64,000 nt of DNA, taken from Kluyvera genomosp. 1. GTDB taxonomy: Bacteria; Pseudomonadota; Gammaproteobacteria; Enterobacterales; Enterobacteriaceae. Shown here one piece after another: positions 33,357 through 43,898 of this stretch (positions are counted from its first letter, which is position 1; each line of letters begins with the position of its first letter). The stretch covers positions 1 through 64,000 of the forward strand of contig NZ_LGHZ01000017.1 of NCBI RefSeq assembly GCF_001266615.1, in the 5' to 3' direction. Under the pieces are notes generated by a model. The model ran no database searches. It had not been told where the DNA came from and worked only from the letters and a program-made list of their open reading frames with translations. Made by a program: the position numbers and the translations under genes.

Positions 33357-35486
33357 TTGCTTAATCCGATCGTTCGTAAGTTCCAGTACGGCCAACACAC
33401 CGTAACCCTGGAAACTGGCATGATGGCGCGTCAGGCGACCGCAGCCGTTATGGTTAGCATGGATGACACCGCGGTCTTCGTAACCGTTGTCGGCCAGAAA
33501 AAAGCGAAACCAGGCCAGGACTTCTTCCCGCTGACCGTTAACTATCAGGAGCGTACTTACGCTGCTGGCCGTATCCCAGGCAGCTTCTTCCGTCGTGAAG
33601 GCCGTCCAAGCGAAGGTGAAACCCTGATTGCGCGTCTGATTGACCGCCCGGTTCGCCCGCTGTTCCCAGAAGGCTTCGTGAACGAAGTTCAGGTTATCGC
33701 GACCGTTGTTTCCGTTAACCCACAGATTAACCCAGATATCGTGGCCATGATCGGTGCATCCGCTGCGCTGTCCCTGTCCGGGATTCCTTTCAACGGCCCA
33801 ATCGGTGCTGCGCGCGTAGGTTATATCAATGACCAATACGTGCTGAACCCGACTCAGGACGAACTGAAAGAAAGCAAACTGAACCTGGTCGTTGCCGGTA
33901 CCGAAGGTGCTGTACTGATGGTTGAATCCGAAGCAGAACTGCTGAGCGAAGACCAGATGCTGGGTGCTGTTGTATTTGGTCACGACCAGCAGCAGGTTGT
34001 TATCAAAGAAATTAACGAACTGGTGAAAGAAGCCGGTAAACCACGTTGGGACTGGCAGCCAGAAGCCGTCAACGAAGCGCTGAACGCGCGCGTTGCTGCA
34101 CTGGCTGAAGCGCGCCTGAGCGACGCTTACCGCATCACCGACAAACAAGAGCGTTATGCTCAGGTTGACGTGATCAAGTCAGAAACCATCGCCACGCTGG
34201 TTGCAGAAGATGAATCCCTTGACGCGAACGAACTGGGTGAAATCCTGCACGCTATCGAGAAAAACGTTGTTCGTAGCCGCGTACTGGCAGGCGAGCCGCG
34301 TATCGATGGCCGCGAAAAAGACATGATCCGTGGTCTGGACGTGCGTACTGGCGTACTGCCACGTACCCACGGTTCCGCACTGTTCACCCGTGGCGAAACT
34401 CAGGCGCTGGTTACCGCGACCCTGGGTACCACCCGTGATGCGCAGAACCTTGATGAACTGATGGGTGAGCGTACTGACAACTTCCTGTTCCACTACAACT
34501 TCCCTCCATACTGCGTCGGCGAAACCGGCATGGTTGGTTCTCCGAAGCGTCGTGAGATCGGTCATGGTCGTCTGGCCAAACGCGGTGTGCTGGCAGTTAT
34601 GCCAGATCTGGAAAAATTCCCGTACACCGTTCGTGTGGTTTCTGAAATCACCGAATCCAACGGTTCTTCTTCCATGGCTTCCGTGTGTGGTGCTTCTCTG
34701 GCTCTGATGGACGCAGGCGTGCCAATCAAAGCGGCCGTTGCGGGTATCGCGATGGGTCTGGTGAAAGAAGGCGACAACTATGTTGTTCTGTCTGACATCC
34801 TGGGCGACGAAGATCACCTGGGTGATATGGACTTCAAAGTAGCGGGTTCCCGCGACGGTATCTCTGCGCTGCAGATGGATATCAAAATTGAAGGTATCAC
34901 CAAAGAGATCATGCAGGTTGCGCTGAACCAGGCTAAAGGTGCACGTCTGCACATCCTGGGCGTGATGGAACAGGCGATTAACGCGCCACGTGGCGACATC
35001 TCTCAGTTCGCTCCGCGTATCCACACCATTAAGATCAGCCCAGACAAGATCAAAGACGTGATCGGTAAAGGCGGTTCTGTTATCCGTGCGCTGACCGAAG
35101 AGACCGGGACCACCATCGAAATCGAAGATGACGGTACCGTGAAAATCGCAGCAACCGACGGTGAAAAAGCGAAATACGCGATTCGCCGTATCGAAGAGAT
35201 CACCGCAGAAATCGAAGTTGGCCGTATCTACAACGGTAAAGTAACCCGTATCGTTGACTTTGGTGCATTTGTTGCCATCGGTGGCGGTAAAGAAGGTCTG
35301 GTTCACATCTCTCAGATCGCTGACAAGCGCGTTGAGAAAGTGACTGACTATCTGCAGATGAATCAGGAAGTACCGGTTAAAGTCCTGGAAGTTGACCGTC
35401 AGGGCCGTGTACGTCTGAGCATCAAAGAAGCAACCGAACAGTCCTCTGCCGCACCGGAAGCTCCGGTAGCAGAACAAGGCGAGTAA
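33357..35486 (+). CDS. pnp: Polyribonucleotide nucleotidyltransferase (PNPase)
   Basis: 3'-5' phosphorolytic exoribonuclease (709 aa) and part of the RNA degradosome. Two RNase PH-like domains (about 1-215 and 310-545) with an all-helical linker are followed by KH (about 553-612, [16 protein letters not shown]) and S1 (about 620-690) domains. The start codon is TTG 33357 ([10 protein letters not shown]), as in E. coli, with GAAAGGAT upstream. The acidic/alanine tail is two residues shorter than in E. coli. Confidence 0.97.
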   Translation: MLNPIVRKFQYGQHTVTLETGMMARQATAAVMVSMDDTAVFVTVVGQKKAKPGQDFFPLTVNYQERTYAAGRIPGSFFRREGRPSEGETLIARLIDRPVRPLFPEGFVNEVQVIATVVSVNPQINPDIVAMIGASAALSLSGIPFNGPIGAARVGYINDQYVLNPTQDELKESKLNLVVAGTEGAVLMVESEAELLSEDQMLGAVVFGHDQQQVVIKEINELVKEAGKPRWDWQPEAVNEALNARVAALAEARLSDAYRITDKQERYAQVDVIKSETIATLVAEDESLDANELGEILHAIEKNVVRSRVLAGEPRIDGREKDMIRGLDVRTGVLPRTHGSALFTRGETQALVTATLGTTRDAQNLDELMGERTDNFLFHYNFPPYCVGETGMVGSPKRREIGHGRLAKRGVLAVMPDLEKFPYTVRVVSEITESNGSSSMASVCGASLALMDAGVPIKAAVAGIAMGLVKEGDNYVVLSDILGDEDHLGDMDFKVAGSRDGISALQMDIKIEGITKEIMQVALNQAKGARLHILGVMEQAINAPRGDISQFAPRIHTIKISPDKIKDVIGKGGSVIRALTEETGTTIEIEDDGTVKIAATDGEKAKYAIRRIEEITAEIEVGRIYNGKVTRIVDFGAFVAIGGGKEGLVHISQIADKRVEKVTDYLQMNQEVPVKVLEVDRQGRVRLSIKEATEQSSAAPEAPVAEQGE

Positions 35487-35498
35487 GGTTTGCCTTTT

Positions 35499-35520
35499 GC
35501 CCTCCGCGTTTGCGGAGGGC
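35499..35520 (+). terminator. Hairpin after pnp
   Basis: Perfect GCCCTCCGC / GCGGAGGGC stem with a 4 nt loop, 13 bp after the pnp stop. There is no T-run, so it may protect the pnp 3' end or pause polymerase rather than stop it; nlpI follows 77 bp later. Confidence 0.6.
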
Positions 35521-35597
35521 ACATTTAGCTGGCAGGATGCCTTGTTTGCAGGCGGGGGACAGGACGTTCATCCAATTGTTGTCTTCGGGAGTGGGAA

Positions 35598-36482
35598 ATG
35601 AAGCCTTTTTTGCGCTGGTGTTTCGTTGCGACAGCACTCACGCTGGCAGGATGCAGCAACTCTGCCTGGCGTAAGAGTGAAGTCCTCGCGGTGCCATTGC
35701 AACCGACTTTACAGCAGGAAGTAATCCTGGCACGCATGGAACAAATACTTGCCAGTCGGGCTTTAACCGATGACGAACGCGCACAGCTTTTATATGAGCG
35801 CGGAGTGTTGTATGATAGTCTTGGTTTGAGAGCATTAGCGCGTAACGATTTTTCGCAAGCGCTGGCTATCCGACCTGATATGCCTGAAGTATTCAATTAC
35901 TTAGGCATTTATTTAACGCAGGCAGGCAATTTTGATGCTGCCTATGAAGCGTTTGATTCTGTACTTGAGCTTGATCCAACTTACAATTATGCGCACTTGA
36001 ACCGCGGCATCGCGCTTTATTACGGTGGCCGTGCGAAGTTAGCGCAAGATGATCTGCTGGCGTTTTATCAAGACGATCCCAATGATCCTTTCCGCAGTCT
36101 GTGGCTATATCTCGCTGAGCAGAAGCTCGATGAGAAGCAGGCTAAAGTCGCGTTGAAACAACGCTTCGACAAGTCGGACAAAGAGCAATGGGGATGGAAC
36201 ATTGTCGAGTTCTACCTGGGCAACATTGACGAAAAAACGTTAATGGAACGCCTGAAGGCGGACGCAACGGATAACACCTCGCTCGCTGAGCATCTCAGTG
36301 AAACCAACTTCTATTTAGGTAAGTACTACCTAAGTCTGGGGGACAAGGACAGCGCTGCGGCACTGTTCAAACTGGCGGTTGCCAACAACGTACACAACTA
36401 CGTTGAGCACCGATACGCATTGTTGGAATTAGCGCTCTTGGGCCAGGAGCAAGATGACCTGGCAGAATCGGACCAGCAATAG
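35598..36482 (+). CDS. nlpI: Lipoprotein NlpI (TPR adaptor)
   Basis: Outer-membrane lipoprotein (294 aa, E. coli length) that scaffolds peptidoglycan hydrolases and the Prc protease. The lipobox is LAGC with lipidated C19. TPR repeats occupy about residues 60-165 ([39 protein letters not shown]...). It lies between pnp and deaD as in E. coli. Confidence 0.96.
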   Translation: MKPFLRWCFVATALTLAGCSNSAWRKSEVLAVPLQPTLQQEVILARMEQILASRALTDDERAQLLYERGVLYDSLGLRALARNDFSQALAIRPDMPEVFNYLGIYLTQAGNFDAAYEAFDSVLELDPTYNYAHLNRGIALYYGGRAKLAQDDLLAFYQDDPNDPFRSLWLYLAEQKLDEKQAKVALKQRFDKSDKEQWGWNIVEFYLGNIDEKTLMERLKADATDNTSLAEHLSETNFYLGKYYLSLGDKDSAAALFKLAVANNVHNYVEHRYALLELALLGQEQDDLAESDQQ

Positions 36483-36587
36483 CTGACGTACACATCAGCC
36501 CGTAATCACATTTGATTGCCATCACCTTCGCGGGTGAGGGCGTTGTTGTTCGTTAATACATCTACTTTGAGCCGGTTCACACTTTTA

Positions 36588-36668
36588 ATGAAAATTACCG
36601 AAAATTTTCACGATGAGTTATGTAGACTGGCCGCCATTAATTTTGAGGCACACGTACTACATGGCTGA
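36588..36668 (+). CDS. yrbN: Small peptide YrbN overlapping the deaD start
   Basis: A 26-codon frame ([20 protein letters not shown], then AHVLHG) ends 8 bp inside deaD (stop TGA 36666-36668). It closely matches the E. coli small protein YrbN, recalled as a 26-residue peptide at the same position. The overlap in another frame suggests translational coupling or leader control of deaD. Function is not known. Confidence 0.7.
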   Translation: MKITENFHDELCRLAAINFEAHVLHG

Positions 36669-38613
36669 ATTCGAAACCACTTTTGCAGATCTGGGGCTGA
36701 AGGCTCCTATCCTTGAAGCCCTTAACGATCTGGGTTACGAAAAACCATCTCCGATCCAGGCTGAGTGTATCCCACACCTGCTGGGCGGCCGCGATGTTCT
36801 GGGTATGGCCCAGACCGGTAGCGGTAAAACCGCAGCGTTCTCTTTACCGCTGCTGAACAACCTTGATCCTGAGCTGAAAGCACCGCAGATTCTGGTGCTG
36901 GCCCCGACCCGCGAACTGGCGGTTCAGGTGGCTGAAGCAATGACTGATTTCTCTAAACACATGCGCGGCGTGAACGTGGTAGCCCTTTACGGCGGCCAGC
37001 GTTATGACGTGCAGTTACGCGCCCTGCGTCAAGGGCCGCAGATTGTTGTCGGTACTCCAGGTCGTCTGCTGGACCACCTGAAACGCGGCACCCTGGACCT
37101 CTCCAAACTGAGCGGCCTGGTGCTGGACGAAGCTGATGAAATGCTGCGTATGGGCTTCATCGAAGACGTTGAAACCATCATGGCTCAGATCCCAGAAGGT
37201 CATCAGACCGCTCTGTTCTCTGCAACCATGCCGGAAGCTATCCGTCGTATTACCCGTCGCTTCATGAAAGAGCCACAGGAAGTACGCATTCAGTCAAGCG
37301 TGACGACTCGCCCGGACATCAGCCAGAGCTTCTGGTCTGTCTACGGCATGCGTAAAAACGAAGCGCTGGTCCGTTTCCTGGAAGCAGAAGATTTTGATGC
37401 GGCGATTATCTTCGTTCGTACCAAAAACGCGACTCTGGAAGTGGCTGAAGCCCTGGAACGTAGCGGCTACAACAGCGCAGCGCTGAACGGTGACATGAAC
37501 CAGTCCCTGCGTGAGCAGACTCTGGAACGTCTGAAAGACGGTCGCCTGGACATCCTGATTGCTACCGACGTTGCGGCTCGTGGCCTGGACGTTGAGCGTA
37601 TCAGCCTGGTTGTTAACTACGATATCCCGATGGACTCCGAGTCTTACGTTCACCGTATTGGCCGTACCGGTCGTGCGGGTCGTGCTGGCCGCGCGCTGCT
37701 GTTCGTTGAGAACCGCGAGCGTCGTCTGCTGCGCAACATCGAACGCACCATGAAGCTGTCCATTCCAGAAGTCGAACTGCCAAATGCTGATCTGCTGGGC
37801 AAACGCCGCCTGGAAAAATTCGCCGCGAAAGTACAGCAGCAGCTGGAAAGCAGCGATCTGGATCTGTACCGTGGTCTGCTGGCGAAAATCCAGCCGACGG
37901 CTGAAGGCGAAGAGTTGGACGTTGAAACTCTGGCTGCGGCTCTGCTGAAAATGGCACAGGGCGAACGTTCTCTGATCGTTCCACCAGATGCGCCAATGCG
38001 TCCTAAACGTGAATTCCGTGAGCGTGACGATCGTTTTGAACGTCGTGACCGTAACGACCGTGGTCCACGCGATCGTAACGACCGTGGCGGTGAAGATCGT
38101 CCTAAGCGTGAACGTCGTGACGTCGGCGATATGGAACTGTACCGCATTGAAGTTGGCCGTGATGACGGTGTTGAAGTTCGTCATATCGTTGGCGCTATCG
38201 CTAACGAAGGTGATATCAGCAGCCGTTACATCGGTAACATCAAGCTGTTCGGCACCCACTCGACTATCGAACTACCAAAAGGCATGCCGGGTGAAGTACT
38301 GCAGCACTTTACGCGTACTCGCATCCTGAACAAGCCAATGAACATGCAGCTGATGGGCGATGCCCAGCCTCGTCCTGACCGTGGTGGTCGTGGTGGCGAA
38401 CGTCGTGAAGGCGGTCGTGGCTTCGGCGGCGAACGTCGTAACGAAGGCCGTGGCTTTGGTGGTGAGCGTCGCGAAGGCGGCCGTGGTGATGGTCGTCGTT
38501 TCAGCGGCGAGCGTCGTGACGGTGGTAACCGTGCGCCGCGCCGTGATGATGCTGGTGCAGCACCGCGTCGTGATGACTCTGCCGGTCGTCGTCGTTTCGG
38601 CGGTGACGCATAA
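36661..38613 (+). CDS. deaD: ATP-dependent DEAD-box RNA helicase DeaD/CsdA
   Basis: Cold-shock RNA helicase (650 aa) for ribosome assembly and mRNA decay. Motifs: Q-motif near [26 protein letters not shown] (VLDEADEM), SAT, ARGLD and HRIGRTGR. The C-terminal part has an RNA-binding fold ([26 protein letters not shown]) and an Arg/Gly-rich tail with [15 protein letters not shown] repeats. It is about 20 residues longer than my recollection of the E. coli protein (629 aa), the extra lying in the RD- and RG-rich segments. ATG 36661 is the family start; the 16 codons upstream overlap yrbN. Confidence 0.96.
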   Translation: MAEFETTFADLGLKAPILEALNDLGYEKPSPIQAECIPHLLGGRDVLGMAQTGSGKTAAFSLPLLNNLDPELKAPQILVLAPTRELAVQVAEAMTDFSKHMRGVNVVALYGGQRYDVQLRALRQGPQIVVGTPGRLLDHLKRGTLDLSKLSGLVLDEADEMLRMGFIEDVETIMAQIPEGHQTALFSATMPEAIRRITRRFMKEPQEVRIQSSVTTRPDISQSFWSVYGMRKNEALVRFLEAEDFDAAIIFVRTKNATLEVAEALERSGYNSAALNGDMNQSLREQTLERLKDGRLDILIATDVAARGLDVERISLVVNYDIPMDSESYVHRIGRTGRAGRAGRALLFVENRERRLLRNIERTMKLSIPEVELPNADLLGKRRLEKFAAKVQQQLESSDLDLYRGLLAKIQPTAEGEELDVETLAAALLKMAQGERSLIVPPDAPMRPKREFRERDDRFERRDRNDRGPRDRNDRGGEDRPKRERRDVGDMELYRIEVGRDDGVEVRHIVGAIANEGDISSRYIGNIKLFGTHSTIELPKGMPGEVLQHFTRTRILNKPMNMQLMGDAQPRPDRGGRGGERREGGRGFGGERRNEGRGFGGERREGGRGDGRRFSGERRDGGNRAPRRDDAGAAPRRDDSAGRRRFGGDA

Positions 38614-38647
38614 GCCTCACAGCTTATTAGCGTAAAGTAAACGATAC

Positions 38648-38678
38648 AGCCCCGATCTTAACGATTGGGGCTTTTTTT
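38648..38678 (+). terminator. Intrinsic terminator after deaD
   Basis: AGCCCCGATC / GATTGGGGCT hairpin followed by seven T residues. Confidence 0.92.
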
Positions 38679-38687
38679 ATTCCCTTT

Positions 38688-38705
38688 GTACTCGTGTACT
38701 GGTAC
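38688..38705 (+). promoter_or_regulatory. Trp repressor operator of mtr
   Basis: GTACTCGTGTACTGGTAC matches the trp operator GTACTAGTTAACTAGTAC at 14 of 18 positions and both GTACT-like ends. It overlaps the -35 region of a promoter with -10 TAAAAT (38718-38723). In E. coli mtr is repressed by TrpR at this place and activated by TyrR. Confidence 0.7.
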
Positions 38706-38758
38706 AGTGCAACACATTAAAATGCAGTAGCAAAATAATACACTGGAGAAAAGGCTGT

Positions 38759-40003
38759 ATGGCGACACTAACCACCACCCAAACGTCACCTTCGCTGCTT
38801 GGCGGCGTGGTGATCATCGGCGGCACAATCATTGGTGCGGGGATGTTCTCCCTGCCGGTCGTGATGTCCGGTGCGTGGTTCTTCTGGTCGATGGCTGCGC
38901 TGGTCTTTACCTGGTTCTGTATGCTGCATTCTGGGCTGATGATCCTGGAAGCGAACCTCAACTACCGTATTGGTTCTAGCTTCGACACCATCACCAAAGA
39001 TCTGCTGGGCAAGGGCTGGAACGTCATTAATGGCATCTCGATTGCGTTTGTGCTGTATATCCTGACCTACGCCTACATCTCGGCCAGCGGCTCGATTCTG
39101 CACCATACCTTTGCGGAAATGTCGCTGAACGTTCCGGCACGCGCCGCGGGCTTTAGCTTTGCGCTGCTGGTGGCGTTTGTGGTGTGGTTAAGTACTAAAG
39201 CGGTAAGCCGTATGACGGCTATCGTTCTGGGTGCGAAGGTGATTACCTTCTTCCTGACTTTCGGTAGCCTGATGGGGCACGTCACGCCGACAACGTTGTT
39301 TAACGTTGCCGAGAGTAATGCCTCCTACACCCCGTACCTGTTGATGACGTTGCCATTCTGTCTGGCCTCTTTCGGCTATCACGGCAACGTGCCGAGCCTG
39401 ATGAAATACTACGGCAAAGATCCGCGCACCATTGTGAAATGTCTGGTTTACGGCACGCTGCTGGCGCTGGTTCTCTACACCGTATGGTTGCTGGGGACGA
39501 TGGGGAATATTCCACGTCCGGAGTTTATCGGCATTGCACAGAAGGGCGGGAACATTGATGTACTGGTGCAGGCGCTGAGCGGTGTGCTCAATAGTCGCGG
39601 TCTGGATCTGCTGCTGGTGGTGTTCTCTAACTTTGCGGTCGCGAGTTCGTTTCTTGGCGTGACGCTGGGCCTGTTCGATTACCTGGCGGACCTGTTTGGT
39701 TTTGATGACTCCGCGTTGGGCCGCTTCAAAACCGCGCTGCTGACCTTCCTGCCGCCGATTGTCGGTGGCCTGCTGTGGCCGAATGGGTTCTTGTATGCGA
39801 TTGGTTACGCGGGTCTTGCGGCAACCATCTGGGCGGCAATTGTACCGGCGTTACTGGCGCGTAAATCCCGTAAACGCTTTGGTAGCCCGAAATTCCGTGT
39901 TTGGGGCGGTAAGCCGATGATTGCGTTAGTACTGGTGTTCGGCGTGGGTAACGCGCTGGTACATATTCTGTCGAGCTTTAACCTGCTGCCGGTTTATCAA
40001 TAA
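38759..40003 (+). CDS. mtr: Tryptophan-specific permease Mtr
   Basis: Inner-membrane tryptophan/H+ symporter (414 aa) of the hydroxy/aromatic amino acid permease family. About eleven hydrophobic helices are seen; [15 protein letters not shown] is the family N-terminal motif. Length equals E. coli Mtr. A TrpR operator precedes it. It is convergent with yhbW, with a REP-like hairpin between. Confidence 0.97.
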   Translation: MATLTTTQTSPSLLGGVVIIGGTIIGAGMFSLPVVMSGAWFFWSMAALVFTWFCMLHSGLMILEANLNYRIGSSFDTITKDLLGKGWNVINGISIAFVLYILTYAYISASGSILHHTFAEMSLNVPARAAGFSFALLVAFVVWLSTKAVSRMTAIVLGAKVITFFLTFGSLMGHVTPTTLFNVAESNASYTPYLLMTLPFCLASFGYHGNVPSLMKYYGKDPRTIVKCLVYGTLLALVLYTVWLLGTMGNIPRPEFIGIAQKGGNIDVLVQALSGVLNSRGLDLLLVVFSNFAVASSFLGVTLGLFDYLADLFGFDDSALGRFKTALLTFLPPIVGGLLWPNGFLYAIGYAGLAATIWAAIVPALLARKSRKRFGSPKFRVWGGKPMIALVLVFGVGNALVHILSSFNLLPVYQ

Positions 40004-40022
40004 GCAACCGTACTACGGCAAA

Positions 40023-40056
40023 CAGGCCGGATAAGATGAAACCGTTATCCGGCCTG
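40023..40056. repeat. REP-like perfect hairpin between mtr and yhbW
   Basis: CAGGCCGGATAA pairs perfectly (12 bp) with TTATCCGGCCTG around a 10 nt loop. The sequence resembles enterobacterial REP units and sits between the convergent ends of mtr and yhbW. Confidence 0.75.
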
Positions 40057-40064
40057 CAAAAGCG

Positions 40065-41072
40065 CTAACCCAACAGCGCTTTTTTTACATCCATCGCTAA
40101 ATCAAACGAATGCAAACGCGCCTGATGGTCAAAGATTTGCCCGTTGACCATAATCTCGTCTGCCTGAGTTTCACGCAGTACTGATTCCAGACCGTGACGC
40201 ACTTTCTCTTTATCGCCGACTAATGACATGCCTAACGCCTGATCGACGCCGTATTTCTCCGACGGGGACCAGAATTTGCTCATATCTTCAATGGGTGGCG
40301 GTAGCTGGCCGGTTTCACCGCGGCGCAGTTTAGTGAACGCCTGCTGCATGGAAGTGAAGAGGAATTCTGCATCACGGTTACTGTCCGCGGCGATAATATT
40401 GATGCACACCATGGCGTAAGGTTTTTCCAGGCGCGCCGACGGCTTGAAGTGGGTGCGGTAAAGGTGCAGCGCCTGGAACAACATATCCGGTGCGAAATGC
40501 GAGGCGAAGGCGAATGGCAGCCCAAGCTGTGCCGCCAGCTGCGCACCGTAAAGGCTTGAACCCAGCAGCCAGACGGGGATCTTCTCGCCATAGCCCGGCA
40601 CTGGACGAACTTGCGGATTTGGATCGCGGGCGTCGAACCAGTCCACCAGTTCCGCGACATCGCGCGGGAAGTTATCGATATCGCCACCCATATGACGGCG
40701 CAGCGCGCGCATTGTCGGCTGATCGCTGCCCGGCGCGCGGCCAAGACCAAGATCGATACGGCCAGGGTAGAGCGTATTTAACGTACCGAACTGTTCGGCA
40801 ATCACCAGCGGCGAGTGGTTAGGCAGCATCACGCCGCCGGACCCCAGATGCAGGGTGGTGGTGTTGGCCGCCAGATAGCCAATCAGTACCGATGTAGCGG
40901 CACTGGCGATACCGGTCATATTGTGGTGTTCGGCCAGCCAATAGCGATGATAGCCACGCTTTTCAGCGAGCCTGGCGAGATCGAGTGAATGGGAGAAAGC
41001 TTCCCGCGCGGAGGACCCCTGCGGGATCGGCGCCAGGTCGAGCACCGAGTATGAAACGTTTTTGTCAGTCAT
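40065..41072 (-). CDS. yhbW: Luciferase-like flavin monooxygenase family protein YhbW
   Basis: A 335 aa TIM-barrel protein of the bacterial luciferase-like monooxygenase family, type without a known substrate. Sequence marks are [18 protein letters not shown] at the start, YWLAEHHNM, and [22 protein letters not shown]. Same length as E. coli YhbW. The 198 bp upstream gap to ubiV contains its promoter; I saw no strong motif in it. Confidence 0.93.
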   Translation of the reverse strand: MTDKNVSYSVLDLAPIPQGSSAREAFSHSLDLARLAEKRGYHRYWLAEHHNMTGIASAATSVLIGYLAANTTTLHLGSGGVMLPNHSPLVIAEQFGTLNTLYPGRIDLGLGRAPGSDQPTMRALRRHMGGDIDNFPRDVAELVDWFDARDPNPQVRPVPGYGEKIPVWLLGSSLYGAQLAAQLGLPFAFASHFAPDMLFQALHLYRTHFKPSARLEKPYAMVCINIIAADSNRDAEFLFTSMQQAFTKLRRGETGQLPPPIEDMSKFWSPSEKYGVDQALGMSLVGDKEKVRHGLESVLRETQADEIMVNGQIFDHQARLHSFDLAMDVKKALLG

Positions 41073-41270
41073 AAAGGCTCACTTTGCTACAGCGTATACT
41101 CGTCGTCTTTCAGGCTAGCCCACTATTCGCGGTGAAAAGCCTGAATGAGTCCGTGCATAGTCATCAGATTGAAGGTCTTCTTCCAGCCGGGCGAGCCCGG
41201 CCAGAAAAGCTGCAACTTTAATAATGCATTAAAAATTGATGACTGTTGTTAACAAAGTGAGCGGTTTTTA

Positions 41271-42149
41271 TCAGGCCTGCAGTTCCAGCCCGGCCAGACG
41301 CTTCCAGTAACCATTACAGTCGCTGTTGGCGGTCAGTGGTAGCGGCGCATTACCGTTTTCGTTAGCGCGGAAGGCGTCGAGCATGGCGAAGGTTTCGTTG
41401 CCCATCGGTGACAAGCGCACCATATCGACCAGACCGTGCATCGAGGTAAGCTCATTACCGAGGTTATACACGTAGCCGCTCATGGTCTGAATGCCATTAA
41501 GCACAAATACCTGCTGATTTTCCTGCGACAGCATGCTGCGCCCGGTAGGGTACTTGATGCAGCAGGTCTCACATTCATCTTTAGGTTTGTCTTCGGAACG
41601 CGCGGTAAAGCAGCGGGCGGAATAGGCCAGCGGCAGATGGCCGTAGCTCAGTACTTCCACTTCAAATTTATCGCGGATACCCAGTTCTTCACACTGGTTG
41701 AGCAGGTTGACCAGCCAGTCGCGTGACAGCTCAACCGGCATACACCAGCGCATCATGCCCTGCTTTTGCAGCAGGCGCAGCGTGACGGCGTTGTAACAGT
41801 TCAACGCGTGACCCGCCACGAACGGCAGCTTGCGGTCGGCGCACAGGTTCACGACGCCGAGGTCGCTGGCTTCCACCAAAAAATCACCGTTTTCGACATA
41901 GCGCTTGAGCTCGCCCAGTTCAGACGATGCCTGAACCAGCGCGAGGGTAGAGAGAACGACCTGTTTACCGCTGCCAGCGAGGGATTTAGCCATATCCAGC
42001 CAGTCGCCGACTTTGGTCGCGCGACGTTTACTGCACACCGCTTCGCCCAGATAGATGGTATCTGCGCTGCTGGTGGCGGCCTGCTGGTAAAAGTCTTCCA
42101 GCGTCTCTTTTGACCAGTAGTAAAGCACTGGCCCTAATGAATATTTCAT
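41271..42149 (-). CDS. ubiV: Oxygen-independent ubiquinone hydroxylation protein UbiV
   Basis: U32-peptidase-family protein (292 aa) that with UbiU performs O2-independent hydroxylations in ubiquinone synthesis, using prephenate as oxygen donor. Conserved cysteines of the 4Fe-4S site are seen in LGEAVCSKRRA and KDECETCCIKYP. ATG at 42147-42149 (MKYSLGP) matches E. coli; six upstream in-frame codons are excluded. It follows ubiU by 8 bp, so they are one operon. Confidence 0.95.
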   Translation of the reverse strand: MKYSLGPVLYYWSKETLEDFYQQAATSSADTIYLGEAVCSKRRATKVGDWLDMAKSLAGSGKQVVLSTLALVQASSELGELKRYVENGDFLVEASDLGVVNLCADRKLPFVAGHALNCYNAVTLRLLQKQGMMRWCMPVELSRDWLVNLLNQCEELGIRDKFEVEVLSYGHLPLAYSARCFTARSEDKPKDECETCCIKYPTGRSMLSQENQQVFVLNGIQTMSGYVYNLGNELTSMHGLVDMVRLSPMGNETFAMLDAFRANENGNAPLPLTANSDCNGYWKRLAGLELQA

Positions 42150-42157
42150 TGCTGTTC

Positions 42158-43153
42158 CTACTGCCATTTACGGTGATACGCACCAAGGGTGGTCTGGGTA
42201 CCTTCGGACATGGAGCCAAGCGTCTCCATCCATGAAGCCTGTGGGACGAAGTTCTGCGGATCGGCCATGCAGCGGTCAATCGCTTGACGCCAGACTTTGG
42301 CCACTTGGCTCACGTACGCCGGGCTACGCTGACGGCCTTCGATTTTCACCGACGCAATATTGGCGGCCAGCAGTTCCGGCAGCAGTTCCAGGGTATTGAG
42401 GCTGGTTGGCTCTTCCAGCGCGTGATAGCGCTCGCCGTCGACCAGGTAACGACCTTTGCACAGCGTTGGATAGCCGGCGTTTTCACCGTCCTGATAGCGA
42501 TCGATCAGCACTTCGTTAAGACGCGACTCCAGCCCCTGTGGCGTTTGCTGCCAGCGTACATAGCGTGCAGGTGAACAGGCACCCACGGTATTTGGCGACT
42601 CACCGGTCAGGTAAGAGGAAAGGTAGCAGCGTCCTTCAGCCATAATGCACAGGCTGCCAAAAGCGAAGACTTCCAGCGGCACTGGCGTGACGCGCGCGAG
42701 CTGTTTTACCTGGTGAATAGACAGTACGCGCGGCAGCACCACGCGGGCAACGTCGAAGTTGCGGTGGTAGAAATTAATCGCTTCTTCGTTGGTGGCCGAT
42801 GCCTGAACGGAGACATGGCGCTCAATATGCGGATAGCGCTCTGCGGCATACTCAAGCATAGCGAGGTCGGCGAGGATCAGGGCGTCGGCGCCCAGCTGTG
42901 CCGCCATATCCACCGCACGCTGCCAGCGCACGTAGCCATCAGGATGCGCAAAGGTATTGATGGCGATATGCAGTTTGCGGTTATGCTGGTGAACGAAGTT
43001 TACCGCTTCCTGCAGCTTCTTCTCGGTGAAGTTCAGACCGGCGAAATGGCGGGCGTTAGTATCATCTTTCAGCCCGATATAGACCGCATCGGCACCGTTT
43101 TCGATAGCCGCCTTAAGCGCCGGAAGGTTTCCGGCAGGGCAGAGCAACTCCAT
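42158..43153 (-). CDS. ubiU: Oxygen-independent ubiquinone hydroxylation protein UbiU
   Basis: U32-family partner of UbiV (331 aa). It begins MELLCPAGNLPALKAAIENGADAVY, the family signature, and cysteines in GSLCIMAEGRCYLSSYLTG and VGACSPARYVR plus the later TLCKGRY form the iron-sulfur site. The chosen ATG (43151-43153) gives E. coli length. It is divergent from ubiT across 220 bp that carries several inverted repeats. Confidence 0.95.
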   Translation of the reverse strand: MELLCPAGNLPALKAAIENGADAVYIGLKDDTNARHFAGLNFTEKKLQEAVNFVHQHNRKLHIAINTFAHPDGYVRWQRAVDMAAQLGADALILADLAMLEYAAERYPHIERHVSVQASATNEEAINFYHRNFDVARVVLPRVLSIHQVKQLARVTPVPLEVFAFGSLCIMAEGRCYLSSYLTGESPNTVGACSPARYVRWQQTPQGLESRLNEVLIDRYQDGENAGYPTLCKGRYLVDGERYHALEEPTSLNTLELLPELLAANIASVKIEGRQRSPAYVSQVAKVWRQAIDRCMADPQNFVPQASWMETLGSMSEGTQTTLGAYHRKWQ

Positions 43154-43198
43154 AATTCTTCCTGAGTTTGCGGCCCGGCTGGGGCGCATTATTGTTAA

Positions 43199-43322
43199 TG
43201 ATTAGGGATTTTAGTTAACCTATCGCTAATCATTTTTGATTTGAGGCAGACAAAAGCGTATTGATGACGCCAATAATCCCTCTGCCTCACGACATAATTG
43301 TTGATTTACGCCGCTATGTCGT
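43199..43322. promoter_or_regulatory. ubiU / ubiT divergent control region with three inverted repeats
   Basis: Three perfect dyads follow one another: TGATTAG/CTAATCA (43199-43205, 43226-43232), GAGGCAGA/TCTGCCTC (43243-43250, 43281-43288), and ACGACATA/TATGTCGT (43289-43296, 43315-43322). FNR control is reported for the ubiUVT genes in E. coli; here I see only half-site-like TTGAT sequences at 43260 and 43300, not a full FNR box. Confidence 0.5.
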
Positions 43323-43373
43323 TTATCTGATATGGCAAAATAACGGAACTATTGCATTCAGGGAGTAAAGCTT

Positions 43374-43898
43374 GTGTTGGATAAACTGCGTTCACGTCTG
43401 GTCCATGTAGCGCCAACTTTGATGAGCGTCCCGGTGAAATTTACGCCGTTCGCCCTTAAACGCCAGGTTCTGCAGCAGGTGTTAAGCTGGCAGTTCCGCC
43501 AGGCGCTCAATGACGGCGAACTGGATTTTCTCGACGGCCGCTGGTTGAGCATTGAGGTGCGTGACATTGGCCTCAAATGGTTCACTTCGGTACAGAATGA
43601 ACGCTTAATTGTGAGCGACGCCGCTGAGGCGGATGTGAGCTTCAGCGCGGATGCCAGCGACTTACTGATGATCGCTGCGCGGAAACAGGATCCGGATACG
43701 CTCTTCTTCCAGCGTCGGCTGGTGATTGAAGGCGATACGGAGCTGGGTCTCTATGTCAAAAACCTGATGGATGCCATTGAGCTTGAGCAGATGCCAAAAG
43801 CGCTGCGCGTGATGCTGATGCAGCTGGCCGATTTTGTCGAAGCTGGCCTAAAATCACCATCAGAAACTAAACATACATCGGTAGGTGAGCCATGCTGA
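43374..43898 (+). CDS. ubiT: Ubiquinone biosynthesis accessory factor UbiT
   Basis: SCP2-domain lipid-binding protein (174 aa) required with UbiU and UbiV for anaerobic ubiquinone. The SCP2 domain covers about 40-150 (FSADASDLLMIAARKQDPDTLFFQRRLVIEGDTELGLYVKN). The start codon is GTG 43374 (MLDKLRSR), with GGGAG upstream; the length equals E. coli. It overlaps yhbS by 7 bp. Confidence 0.94.
   Translation: MLDKLRSRLVHVAPTLMSVPVKFTPFALKRQVLQQVLSWQFRQALNDGELDFLDGRWLSIEVRDIGLKWFTSVQNERLIVSDAAEADVSFSADASDLLMIAARKQDPDTLFFQRRLVIEGDTELGLYVKNLMDAIELEQMPKALRVMLMQLADFVEAGLKSPSETKHTSVGEPC

Noticed and set aside
34179-35522. 447-codon minus-strand frame inside pnp
   Set aside because: Antisense shadow of pnp caused by codon bias; no ribosome-binding site or family match.
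43260-43312. FNR box in the ubiU-ubiT gap
   Set aside because: Only TTGAT half-sites were found; the second halves do not match ATCAA closely enough to call.
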